Origin: Sphingomonadales bacterium
Lineage (GTDB): Bacteria > Pseudomonadota > Alphaproteobacteria > Sphingomonadales > Sphingomonadaceae
Assembly: GCA_016721875.1 (NCBI GenBank)
Contig: JADKHG010000008.1
Span: 1-64,000 of the forward strand
Length of the DNA: 64,000 nt
Direction: 5' to 3'
Position 1 is the first letter of the stretch, and the number at the start of each line of letters is the position of its first letter. Positions 54,527 through 63,342 of the stretch are shown piece after piece. The notes beneath the pieces are model-generated. The model was not told the origin of the DNA. It worked only from the letters and a program-made list of their open reading frames with translations, and ran no database searches. The position numbers and the translations under genes are program-made.

Positions 54527-54801
54527 CACGAAGAAGTTTGCGCTGATCGTTTTTGGCGATGTAAAATGCGAATTCGAACTGCATAATGATATGCATATGG
54601 ATGATAGCACGCATTAGGTGAGGCAAACGCCGAATTGCTGACTTTGAGTGATTGATGACTACCTCTCACACGTGCGGCAAGACGGCCACTGACTTTCTGT
54701 TTTTCGCCAGCTGATGGCAAATTGTCAAAATCCGACGTTCTCCGCGGAGCATTGAATTAAATAGCCATTTAAGGTTGCGTTAAACCGGTGCGCCGGAGCC
54801 A

Positions 54802-55395
54802 TTACACACCGCCGGTGCACGTCCCCGCATAGTCGGTGGTCGCCTTCATACCGCCAAACGATTTGGTTGAGCTGGCGCTGAACTCACCGGTATTCCTGTG
54901 GATACGTGGGGAAGCGCTCCATTCCCACTGCTTCCCAAAAGAAGTAGATTTGCTAGGATCGATGCCTTCAATCCAGCCAACAATTGTCATTACCCGCCAA
55001 TCGCCCTCGTCGACGAGGCTAAACCTGTGCTGCCTATCGATCGCACCGTTGCCTCCATAGACCAAAGATCCGTCGTCCAGCGCCGAAATCGTGAACTGCC
55101 GCTGCTCTGTTGTGGCCGGGCTGCCGATCATCTTACGCGTCACATCGACAGTGCAATAATAGGCCGCCTTGATCGATTTTGGTACCTTCACCTGGGATAC
55201 TTCCGGCGGACCTTGCTTCAGCTTGTCGGGCTCTGTGGATTGCACTGGTCGATTGGACGGAACGCGGGCGGGTACAGTACTCGTCCTTGTCCGAATCTGT
55301 TGCCCGTCGGCACCGGTTCGCGCGGCCGCTGGAGCTGTGGCGGAGGACGCAGCGAGGAGGCTGGCTATCATTCCTTGCTTCAAAATCTTGATCAC
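54802..55395 (-). CDS. Secreted protein of unknown function in the lectin cluster
   Basis: 197 residues: signal peptide (cleavage near PAAA-RT, about residue 25), a basic Pro/Arg/Thr-rich linker (IRTRTSTVPARVPSNRP) and a C-terminal beta-rich domain with two Cys (YYCTVD and GTCTGG). The linker resembles the Arg-Pro repeats of the protein at 60186-61937. The start is GTG 55395 with AAGGA 7 bases upstream. Last of three same-strand exported genes. The 275-base gap to ggt (54527-54801) shows nothing clear. Confidence 0.75.
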   Translation of the reverse strand: MIKILKQGMIASLLAASSATAPAAARTGADGQQIRTRTSTVPARVPSNRPVQSTEPDKLKQGPPEVSQVKVPKSIKAAYYCTVDVTRKMIGSPATTEQRQFTISALDDGSLVYGGNGAIDRQHRFSLVDEGDWRVMTIVGWIEGIDPSKSTSFGKQWEWSASPRIHRNTGEFSASSTKSFGGMKATTDYAGTCTGGV

Positions 55396-55500
55396 AATGT
55401 ATCCTTCCAGAATATTGGATTGTTGCCGTTCGCGTAACCCACAGGTCTCGGCCTGCGTGCTGCTGTCCTAAGCCGCGCTCAAATAGGGGCAGAACCAAAC

Positions 55501-56067
55501 CTACATCCTTCTGATAGGCGGGGGGCCTTTGCGCGGCGTGCAGATCAGTTGGCCGTTGACGTTAGTTATCTCTTTGCCAACCTCGCATTGGTCCAAATTC
55601 AGCGAGCTTGGACTGTAAAACTTGTCGCCTTTTACAGGGAATTTGATGGTGCGATTGTCGTTGGAATCCGGTCGGTCGCAACTTGCCCACAACACCGGAC
55701 TGGGCGTCAATTCAACGCGGATATTTCTACAACTCGCTTTGTAGCTGCCATTGGGCGTCGCGCCGCCTTTGCCCCATGTGCCCGGCGTAGCAATGCAACC
55801 TAAAGTACCGTCCACATTTGCGATATCGCTCCGCTTTGCGCAAAAAGCAGGCTCCAAGGCCGACACGTTTAAGCCGCCATTCGTATTTTTGCACTGCGCA
55901 GTCAGCACACCACCTGAAAATTTGATATTCTGGCATGATTGCAGATAGGAACCGCGAGGTGCAGCGGTGCCAGTCGGGCTAGCTTGCGCCAGACCTAGTG
56001 TGGCAGTGAACGAAGATGCGCTGGCGAGCAATGCCAGGCTCCAGTTAATGAAATTTCGTTTTGTCAT
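55501..56067 (-). CDS. Secreted protein with two cyanovirin-N-like (CVNH) lectin repeats
   Basis: 188 residues with a signal peptide (about 1-30). Residues 39-91 and 107-176 are tandem CVNH modules: each begins GSYxxSCxNI, ends near (N)VxGxLxC and holds four Cys (45, 59, 76, 91 and 113, 130, 161, 176), so four disulfides are likely. CVNH domains bind mannose-rich glycans. A GGAGGAG site lies 7 bases before ATG 56067. The C-terminus RKGPPPIRRM is basic. Ligand and biological role unknown. Confidence 0.82.
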   Translation of the reverse strand: MTKRNFINWSLALLASASSFTATLGLAQASPTGTAAPRGSYLQSCQNIKFSGGVLTAQCKNTNGGLNVSALEPAFCAKRSDIANVDGTLGCIATPGTWGKGGATPNGSYKASCRNIRVELTPSPVLWASCDRPDSNDNRTIKFPVKGDKFYSPSSLNLDQCEVGKEITNVNGQLICTPRKGPPPIRRM

Positions 56068-56206
56068 GTCAATCTCCTCCTTCGCAACGCTTGCCAATGT
56101 GCAAGACAACTTAATTCAAACGGTCATGGGAGAGGGGCAAAGGCAGGTGAAATGGCCTGGTCGGTTCACGCCATATTCGTGCCGCCGCTTACCGCCTTCC
56201 CTGTCC

Positions 56207-57064
56207 TCAGCAGCTGTTCGGCTTGCCGCTTTCCTTTTCGGCGCTGTAGTAGGCGGCGTAAAAGGCGAGGTTGCTCTTGCCTTCATTGCGCACCAGGCCG
56301 ACCAGTTCGCCCGAATCCATCAGTTGGAACAGGCCATCGAGCATCTGGTCGTCTGCGCGCTGGTGCATCTTGATCTTGAGAACGCGGCCATCAACGACAC
56401 CTTCGAATTCGCCCTGTTGATAGGCGTAGCAACCGGCAACGCCATCATCGCTGTCGGTTATATTGAGCCGACCCCAGCCGTTACCGCCCATATATTTGCC
56501 GGTAAGGTCAGGCATCGTCGCTTCCTGCGTCAGCTGCTTGCCATAGGCGTGAAAGCCGGTGAACGCGGTGTAATCGTCGCCATAATTGTTGAGTATGGTC
56601 AGCCGCACCCATTGCGCCGTCGGGCGTTCCTCGGGTTTGAAGGAAAAGGATTGGCCGTTCTTCGCCATTTTCAGCGTTCCACCCATCACTTCTGAAAAGC
56701 CCTTGGTTGCTGAGGTTTCGGACACTTCGACAACAAAGTCCTTTGCTGATTTCGTGTCACGATTGAGCCCGGCGGTATCGAACGCAAAGCCATGGATTTC
56801 GGTTGTTTCGGCCAGTTCGAACACGAATACGCTTTCGCCTGCTTCACCTTCCCAGTCGGTCGCCGCAGAGCCATCGATAAGGTTGAGCGGACCCGCCGAC
56901 ATCGAGCTGATCGCGGGAAAGTCCGGATGTTCCAGAACGCGCCCGCCTGCTGCGAACGCCAGCAGATCGGGCGACCCGGATTCCTTGGCTATTGCTGGAG
57001 CCGACATTGCCGCAACGGCAAAAACGGAAAGCAGGGTTTTGCTGCGGAATGAAATTCTGGTCAT
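56207..57064 (-). CDS. Secreted discoidin-like (F5/8 type C) carbohydrate-binding protein
   Basis: 285 residues with a signal peptide ending APAIA. Residues about 40-175 look like a discoidin/galactose-binding jelly roll: NLIDGSAATDWEGEAGESVF, FELAETTEIHGFAFDTAG and AQWVRLTILNNYGDD are typical. The C-terminal part (LTGKYMGGNGWGRLNITDSD ... GCYAYQQGEF) resembles small beta domains of bacterial secreted proteins. Divergent from the kinase gene at 57264 with about 200 bases between starts. Confidence 0.75.
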   Translation of the reverse strand: MTRISFRSKTLLSVFAVAAMSAPAIAKESGSPDLLAFAAGGRVLEHPDFPAISSMSAGPLNLIDGSAATDWEGEAGESVFVFELAETTEIHGFAFDTAGLNRDTKSAKDFVVEVSETSATKGFSEVMGGTLKMAKNGQSFSFKPEERPTAQWVRLTILNNYGDDYTAFTGFHAYGKQLTQEATMPDLTGKYMGGNGWGRLNITDSDDGVAGCYAYQQGEFEGVVDGRVLKIKMHQRADDQMLDGLFQLMDSGELVGLVRNEGKSNLAFYAAYYSAEKESGKPNSC

Positions 57065-57263
57065 GATAACTCCTCCATTGCTTGTGGCTTTCGAAAGCCC
57101 TCACCAAACAAGACGGGAGGTTTTGATCAAAGCGGACATTGCCGACTCAAGTTATTTCCATTGCAGAAACGAGGCGTTTCGTTAGCTTCGCTGTGGGTCG
57201 TTGGTGCGAGGGGGTCAGGCGGCAGCGCTGCTAACCGCGACGCGCAGCGAAGGCATATTGGAC

Positions 57264-59530
57264 ATGGCCGCGCCGTCGATGGAACCCGACGCCGCAAAGC
57301 CGACAAGCTATTCATCGCTGGGCGAGGGTCAGGAGATTGGCGGTTTTACGATCGAGCACCTTATCGGCCGTGGCGGCATGGGCGAGGTGTATCTCGCCCA
57401 CCGGACGTCGGCGGATTTTACGCAACTCGTTGCGCTCAAACTGCTCCGTGCCGAAGCAGCGGATCGTGGCGATGCCTTCCTGCGCGAAAGGCGGCTGCTG
57501 GCGCGGCTTGAGCATCCCGGTATCGCACGACTGATCGACGCGGGCATCGCGCCTGACGGTCGTCCCTATATGGCGATGGAATATATCGAGGGACAATCGA
57601 TTGACCAATATTGCCGAGATCAACAGTGCAGTCTGGAGCAGCGGCTCGACCTGTTCCGCGATGTTTGCGATGCGGTCAGCTATGCGCATGCAAAGCTGAT
57701 CATCCACCGCGATATCAAGCCGTCGAACATCATGATCGATAAAAGCGGCAAGGTTCGCTTGCTCGATTTCGGTATCGCCAAATTGCTCGACGATACATCG
57801 CTTGTTCCCGCGACAACCCAGGCGATGCTGACCCCCGATTATGCCGCACCCGAACAACTTGACGGCGACGAACCAACGGTGACCGCCGATGTCTATGCGT
57901 TGGGGATTGTGTTGTACGAGCTGATTTGCGGAAAAGGACCATGGCGGCGCGACGGCGCATCGGTTCCGGCAATCATTCGGCGCGTGCTGTATGAAGACCC
58001 GGCGATGCCAAGCAAGGTAGCGGCAGAAGTCGGCGCGCCTATTCCTGCCAACAGGATTGCAGGCGACCTTGATGCCATCATCATGAAGGCCATGCGGCGC
58101 AACCCGACCGAGCGCTATAGCAGCGTGGCGGATCTAGCGACCGATGTCCGGCGACATCAGGAATTAAAGCCCGTGCATGCGCGTGACGGCTCGACACGCT
58201 ATATGGTCGGACGTTTTGTTCGGCGTTACCGCTGGGCAGTCGCCGCCAGCACCGCAGCCATTGCTGCATTGTTGATCGGCGCAGGGGGAATTGCTTGGCA
58301 GGCACGGCAGACCGCGGTCGAACGCGATATCGCGGTGGCCGAAGCGAAGCGTTCGGAAGCGATCAACAATATGCTCGGCGTTATGCTGAGCGACAGCGTG
58401 TCCGCCAATGACGGCGAAGAGGTAACCGTCAAAAAAATGCTCGACCAGACTTCGACACGGCTGGTTAACACGCTCGATTCCAGTTCGAAATCGGGTGCGC
58501 TGATCGCAACGGTGTTCGATCTCCACCAAAGCATAGAGGATTTGGCAGGTGCCGACGCTCTGATCCAGAAAGCGCTCAAACGAAATATCGGCAAGGATGA
58601 TCCAGTGGCCTTTGCCCGTTTACAGTTGCGGGCAGCGACGATTGCTGCGTCGCTCGACCGCATTGATGAAGCCGGACCATTGCTGGACAAAGTGCAGCCA
58701 ATATTTCGTGCAGACCCGATGCGCTATCGCAACGAATTGCTCGATGTTAGCTTGACCCGGGCGCAGGTCCTGCGTCGCACTGGAAAGGCGGATCAGGCGT
58801 TTGCGCTTTTGGTTGAGAACCTGCCCGATGCGGAAAGGATCTTTGCCGGCAAGCCGCGCGAGTTGCTGACGATATATAATAATGTGCTGGTCAATATGGC
58901 CGAAGCCAATCGGTTCGATGCCATGGTCCCCATTTTTGGCCGCGCCGATAAATTCATCGAAACAAACGGGCTGGGTTCGACGCCCACGGCATTGGCGATC
59001 AGGCAATTGAAAGCCGTCCGTCTGATCAAGCTAAAGCAACCAGAGGCTGCCGAACCCGTACTCGAAGAGATCGTGGTAAAGCGACGCGCTGCATTTGGTG
59101 CGTCGGCAGGGTTGGGCGTTGATTTGATGCATCTTGGACGCGCCAAATTGCTGCAAGGCAAATTCGCCGAGGCCGAGCGAAATCTGGGTGAGGCCTATGG
59201 TCTGTTGCAAAATTTATCGGCCCTGCCGCGTTGCCGGCATTTGTGTCGGGATCGACGCTGATCGAAGCACAAGCCGAAAGCGGCAATGCCGCAGCAGCAA
59301 GCAGGACAATCGCAGGGCTGGAGCAGCGGTTACCACCCGCACCTCCAGGCTTCCCGCATGCGTTGTTGAAGCGGGCTAAGGCCGTTGCTTTTCTGAAAAG
59401 TGGCAAATTGGCACAAGCCAAGGCCGAAGCCGATCAATCCGAAGCGATCTTCAAGACTCTGGGTCCGCAAGCCGAACCTTATCTGCAGTCCTTCCCTGCC
59501 TTGCGCGCAAGAATCGCCAAAGGCAGTTAG
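57264..59530 (+). CDS. Transmembrane Ser/Thr protein kinase with periplasmic helical-repeat domain (frameshift)
   Basis: Hanks-type kinase: glycine loop GRGGMGEVYL (35-44), Lys59, catalytic HRD at 148-150 (HRDIKPSN), DFG at 168-170 and AAPEQ. A basic juxtamembrane stretch and one helix (about 324-345) follow, then a long TPR-like extracytoplasmic domain. The last ~100 residues (LPAFVSGSTLIEAQAESG to ALRARIAKGS) are in another frame; adding one G at 59219-59220 restores LSGPAALPAF and gives 755 residues. Its stop overlaps the convergent sigma-factor stop by 4 bases. ATG 57264 follows GAAGG; TTG 57258 is an alternative. Confidence 0.9.
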
Positions 59531-60066
59531 GCCGCTTCCATCTCGTTGTGGATCCACGCCCGCGCCTGCACCCACCAGCGCCGCACGGTGCGGTCGGTAA
59601 CGCCAAGGATATCGGCGGTCTCGCGTTCATCCATCCCGGCAAAGAAGCGGCAATCGACAACCTTGGCGAGGTTTGGATCGAGTTTCGACAAATTGCCCAG
59701 CGCGTCCCCCAGCCGGACAACCTGTTCGTCTTCAGGCACTGCGGCGGCGAGTGAATCCAGACTTTGCGTGTAGCTATAGGTCGGAGCATCGCGTTTTGAT
59801 GCCAAGCGCGCGCGTGCTGCATCGATCAGGATATGGCGGATTGCGGTCGCGGCGCATCCCAGAAAATGCGACTGGCTTTCCCACGCGTCGCGTTTCCGCA
59901 ACTTCATATAGGCTTCGTTGATCAGCGCGGTGGTCTGCAAGGTCTGCGGTGAACCCGCGCGATAATGCTCTCGCCGGGCGATTGCCCGCAATTCCCCATA
60001 AAGGCTTTCGATCAGCGCATCGGTAGGACCTGAATAAATTGTTTCAGGCGGAATGTCCGGTTCGAT
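59527..60066 (-). CDS. ECF sigma factor of the kinase-linked type (TIGR02999/ECF43-like)
   Basis: Sigma-70-like factor with region 2 (LIESLYGELRAIARREHYRAG, TLQTTALINEAYMKL, AIRHILIDAARARLASKR) and region 4 (VVDCRFFAGMDERETADILG, TDRTVRRWWVQARAWI). This subgroup is typically paired with a Ser/Thr kinase; in Vibrio, kinase PknT activates sigma EcfP by phosphorylation. From TTG 59991 the protein would lack the start of region 2. No ATG/GTG/TTG occurs further upstream in frame, but ATC at 60066 has GGAG 7 bases before it and gives 179 residues. I therefore propose an ATC start. Confidence 0.82.
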   Translation of the reverse strand: MEPDIPPETIYSGPTDALIESLYGELRAIARREHYRAGSPQTLQTTALINEAYMKLRKRDAWESQSHFLGCAATAIRHILIDAARARLASKRDAPTYSYTQSLDSLAAAVPEDEQVVRLGDALGNLSKLDPNLAKVVDCRFFAGMDERETADILGVTDRTVRRWWVQARAWIHNEMEAA

Positions 60067-60185
60067 GGCAATTCTCCGTCTTACCCTATGCCGGACGTTC
60101 CGACGCCCAATTTATGAAGCGGTGCCGGAATTTAGGCAAGGGGAAACGAGCGCCCAAAATAGGCCCGATTGGAAGGGAATTTGTG

Positions 60186-61937
60186 ATGACGAATTGGAGT
60201 CGATTGCTGTCCGGTACAGCCTCCTTGGTGGTATTGGGGATGATGACGGTGCCGACGCAAAGCGTTGCAGCGCCCAAATTGCGAATTCCGGCAACGGTCC
60301 CTGCCGTCGAAGAAGCGCCGAAGCCGGTGGTTCGAACGCGCGTTCCGGCAAAGCTGGAAACCGATGAGCCCGCAAAAATTGAAAACAACCCCCGAATTCG
60401 CAACCCTGTCGCGGCACCTTCTGACGAAGAAGCGGTGAGGGTCGATCATGCCGAGGTTACGCCAGCACCGCCTGTCCGCGTTCGCATACCGCGGGTTGAC
60501 ACATCGACGCCTGCCACGTTGGAAACATCGCCCAAAATTCGTACACGCGTACCTGCACCCACCGAAGCATCACCAGAAGTCGAAAATACCCCGCGCAGTC
60601 GTACGCGCGTGGCGACGCCCGATGTCAAAGGCGAAGAGCAGGCTCCCCGCAGGCTTTATCGCCCGGGCGACACACAGGTCGGCAGCGCGCTTCCTGTCGG
60701 GATTCCTGGCGGGACGGTCCACTCCATAGGATCGACCCAGGCGAATTGTCTGTTTCGCCCGGATGCAAATCTGAATTACAGAAAAAAGCCACCTACCCCT
60801 GGCAGCACGGCTATCCTCGAAATGGTCTGCATACGCGCGGGAGTACCGACTCTTACCGGGTTCCGCTATGACGTTCCGACCGACAAAAATACCTCGTCTC
60901 CACTTTTGCAAGCCACGCAAATCGACAATGAGGGATTGGCATCGCTGATCACCTACGAAATCGATCCGGTTGAAACCGACCAGACAGGCAGGCAAGTATA
61001 TAAGCTCGTTAGCCTTGCCAAAGGTGAGGATGGCCGTCGGACGACCTATTGCATCGATCCTGATGAAGGGCTGCAAAGGAAAGCCGGTTTTGGTGATCAC
61101 GATCCGGGTATTGTCGCGACATTCTGGTGCAGCGACGGAACGACGATTTCAGAGCGTTCATTTCAAATCAACAATTGGCTGATGCCAGCCAACACCGGCA
61201 AAGTTTCATTGGGTCCACCGGTTTCTGATAGCACACAAAAGCCCAGAGAATATGGCAGCAATACAAAAGTTGTTCAATATGAAGGCAGTACGGGAACCAG
61301 CGAAGCAGGACCGTTTCTTATGCGATCAATTATTGGCGGTGGAACCACTTATGCGACCTGCAAACTGAACGGTACCGATGCCGGCAGCCTGTATTGTACG
61401 ACAGACCCCATCAATGGTGTGGTGACAACTTATCTCGCGCATAGTCTGCCAAGCGTAAGAGCGCAGATTGGCAAATTGTCGGCACCGAAATGTTCGTCAG
61501 AAACGGCACCCGTTTATGACGACAAGCATTGGGGATATGACGGCGCGGGCGGACAACTGTCAAAATATGTCCGCTATTATGACGTCACCACCACTGTCTG
61601 CCATACGCGAAAAATCGGATACACATTGCTCCCCGGTAAAGTTGCGGCGCAAGATCGCGGTAAGGTTAAGGGCGCTTGCTATCTTGCTTCCTGGGCGGGG
61701 ATCGTGACCGAGAAAAGTGTCACAATAACCTACGGGCGCGCAGTGGAAGTAACCAAAACCGGCGAACAGGTAATTAACCCGGCCGATAGGTACGGCCCAG
61801 GGGGTATGGAAGATGTTACCAAAGAAGGCAGAACAATCGGCACGAATGGCACGTTGGACCTTAACACAGCGCTGAAAAGCAATGGTGAGCGCGTCCCGTT
61901 GCAGAATATCACCAAAGTAAATGCGCCTTGCACCTGA
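60186..61937 (+). CDS. Large secreted protein with Arg/Pro-rich repeats, unknown function
   Basis: 583 residues with a signal peptide (about 1-28, ending QSVAAP). Residues about 30-170 are low-complexity, with imperfect repeats of the form (K)IRxRVPAP and xLETxPK, such as VVRTRVPAKLET, ATLETSPKIRTRVPAP and NTPRSRTRVATP. The rest is beta-rich with ten Cys spread evenly, suggesting disulfides. I recognise no family. GGAAGGGA lies 7 bases before ATG 60186. Divergent from the sigma factor gene; the lipoprotein gene follows after 22 bases. Confidence 0.75.
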   Translation: MTNWSRLLSGTASLVVLGMMTVPTQSVAAPKLRIPATVPAVEEAPKPVVRTRVPAKLETDEPAKIENNPRIRNPVAAPSDEEAVRVDHAEVTPAPPVRVRIPRVDTSTPATLETSPKIRTRVPAPTEASPEVENTPRSRTRVATPDVKGEEQAPRRLYRPGDTQVGSALPVGIPGGTVHSIGSTQANCLFRPDANLNYRKKPPTPGSTAILEMVCIRAGVPTLTGFRYDVPTDKNTSSPLLQATQIDNEGLASLITYEIDPVETDQTGRQVYKLVSLAKGEDGRRTTYCIDPDEGLQRKAGFGDHDPGIVATFWCSDGTTISERSFQINNWLMPANTGKVSLGPPVSDSTQKPREYGSNTKVVQYEGSTGTSEAGPFLMRSIIGGGTTYATCKLNGTDAGSLYCTTDPINGVVTTYLAHSLPSVRAQIGKLSAPKCSSETAPVYDDKHWGYDGAGGQLSKYVRYYDVTTTVCHTRKIGYTLLPGKVAAQDRGKVKGACYLASWAGIVTEKSVTITYGRAVEVTKTGEQVINPADRYGPGGMEDVTKEGRTIGTNGTLDLNTALKSNGERVPLQNITKVNAPCT

Positions 61938-61959
61938 ACCCACGAAACGGAGAATTGCG

Positions 61960-62517
61960 ATGAAAAACCTAACCCTATTGATCCTTGTTTCCACCACTAC
62001 GCTGATGCTGGCTGGATGCGGCGGAACGGGTGATAGCAGCGACGCTGGCGCTTCCAACGAAGGCACGGTAGCGATCGCTGGCTGGGACGCGACCAATGCC
62101 TGCGCTTTGCTCGACAAAGATGCCGTCGGTGCCGCGTTGAACGACAAAGTGACAGAGGCGACCGTTGCCCTCGTAAATCATGCATCGGGGGCAAATGCTG
62201 CTACCTCGGAATGCACCTATATGCTGGAAAGCGGCGGCAGGGCTTCACTGATGACACGCAACTCACCTATTGCCGATAACACGGACGAAGCAATAAAATT
62301 GGCACACAACGCTACTCAGGAATCAGTTTCGGCATTCACCGACAAAAAGGTCGAGGATATACCGGGGCTTGGCAAGGCGGCCTTCTTTGTTCCCGGTATC
62401 AACCAGCTGAATGTCTTCATCGACGACAAACGCTTTGCCATCCTGACCATCAGCAGCGCCTCCAATGAAAGCGCAAAAGCAACAGCAGTGGCGCTTTTCG
62501 GGAAGATTAGGATCTGA
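61960..62517 (+). CDS. Secreted lipoprotein, DUF3558-like
   Basis: 185 residues with a type II signal peptide and lipobox LMLAGC (Cys about residue 20), followed by a Gly/Ser linker. The domain NACALLDKDAVGAALND, SECTYMLESGG and DIPGLGKAAFF resembles DUF3558-type lipoproteins. GGAG lies 7 bases before the ATG, and the leader ACGGAGAATTGC is identical to that of the sigma factor gene. Probably co-transcribed with the repeat protein. Confidence 0.8.
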   Translation: MKNLTLLILVSTTTLMLAGCGGTGDSSDAGASNEGTVAIAGWDATNACALLDKDAVGAALNDKVTEATVALVNHASGANAATSECTYMLESGGRASLMTRNSPIADNTDEAIKLAHNATQESVSAFTDKKVEDIPGLGKAAFFVPGINQLNVFIDDKRFAILTISSASNESAKATAVALFGKIRI

Positions 62518-63342
62518 TTATAATTGGTTGATGAAACGCTGTAACCGTACTGCATTTATCTCAAATCATTGATCCCGATAGTAGGAATTGAACCTATAAC
62601 CTTCAGGCTCTCAGATTGCCGCATCGTCAGAATGCCGATTTATCCGCTGAACGCGCTTTGGTGGCAACGCGGTAAAGTGAGCTAAAAATCGCGCTAATTG
62701 CCATTCGATATCAAGTTTCGGCCACTCCAAGCAGATAGCCAATTTGGGCTGCTAATGAAACGCATTTGGCGAGGTCAATGCTGGCTATGCCGACTGCCTG
62801 CATCGCACGCCAAACCGATCTTAGCCGTTTCTACAGACATCAATTCCCTCACAAATTCGTTCAACAATCATCGAGCAAGGTTTCAGAAAGCGGCCAGCAG
62901 CTGCAATAGACACGGCCAAATGAACGGCCGCTTATGATCAATCAACTGGAGCCCCCCGAACGGCCTCTTTCAGGGGCGCCGATTGGGATTGCGGACATTC
63001 TGAAAGGTGAACTGGCACGTCCGCTGCGCGCCCTCATCGCTTTTTCTCCGAATGGCTTCGAAATCGCATCACAGACTAGGAGACAGCTTTCACGACCGGA
63101 CGAGGTTCTTTCATTGTGAGAGTCCGCGCCTCCAAATTCGCGATCACATGCGGTAGCTATACGGTCTGAGAAGCGAAATAGTCGAGTCTCGAGACCGGCT
63201 CCAGAATGCGTGTTCTATGTCGTCGCGCGCGATCATGGCTGAAACGCACGATTCTGCACATGTGTTCGTCAAGATATTGCCTTCCTCCCATGGCTTATCG
63301 CAAGGTCGCAAATGTCGTTGGCAAACCTCTGCACTATCACCG
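62518..63342. other. Gene-poor region
   Basis: 825 bases without a gene I can support. Two short overlapping plus-strand frames (62698-62937 and 62934-63119) have no recognisable product and no convincing start. A tRNA-like remnant lies near 62571-62610. Composition and low coding density differ from the rest of the window, as at an integration or deletion scar. Confidence 0.5.
62571..62655 (-). other. tRNA-like remnant (T-arm with 3' acceptor-like end)
   Basis: On the minus strand a clear T-arm, ATAGG TTCAATT CCTAC, is followed by TATCGGGA. Upstream are a partial anticodon-like stem (GCAT/ATGC) and D-loop-like TTCAGCGG. The 5' acceptor strand that should pair with TATCGGG is missing. I treat it as a degenerate tRNA or an attachment-site fragment rather than a functional tRNA. 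Confidence 0.35.

Noticed and set aside
53681..54610. 309-codon minus-strand frame
   Set aside because: Antisense to the intact second ggt gene; composition is not protein-like.
59231..59530. Separate 99-residue gene after the kinase
   Set aside because: It continues the helical repeats of the kinase and joins it after adding one G; its own start (TTG) has no ribosome-binding site.
62698..63119. Two short overlapping plus-strand frames in the gene-poor region
   Set aside because: No motif, no ribosome-binding site and no recognisable family; listed only as part of the region description.
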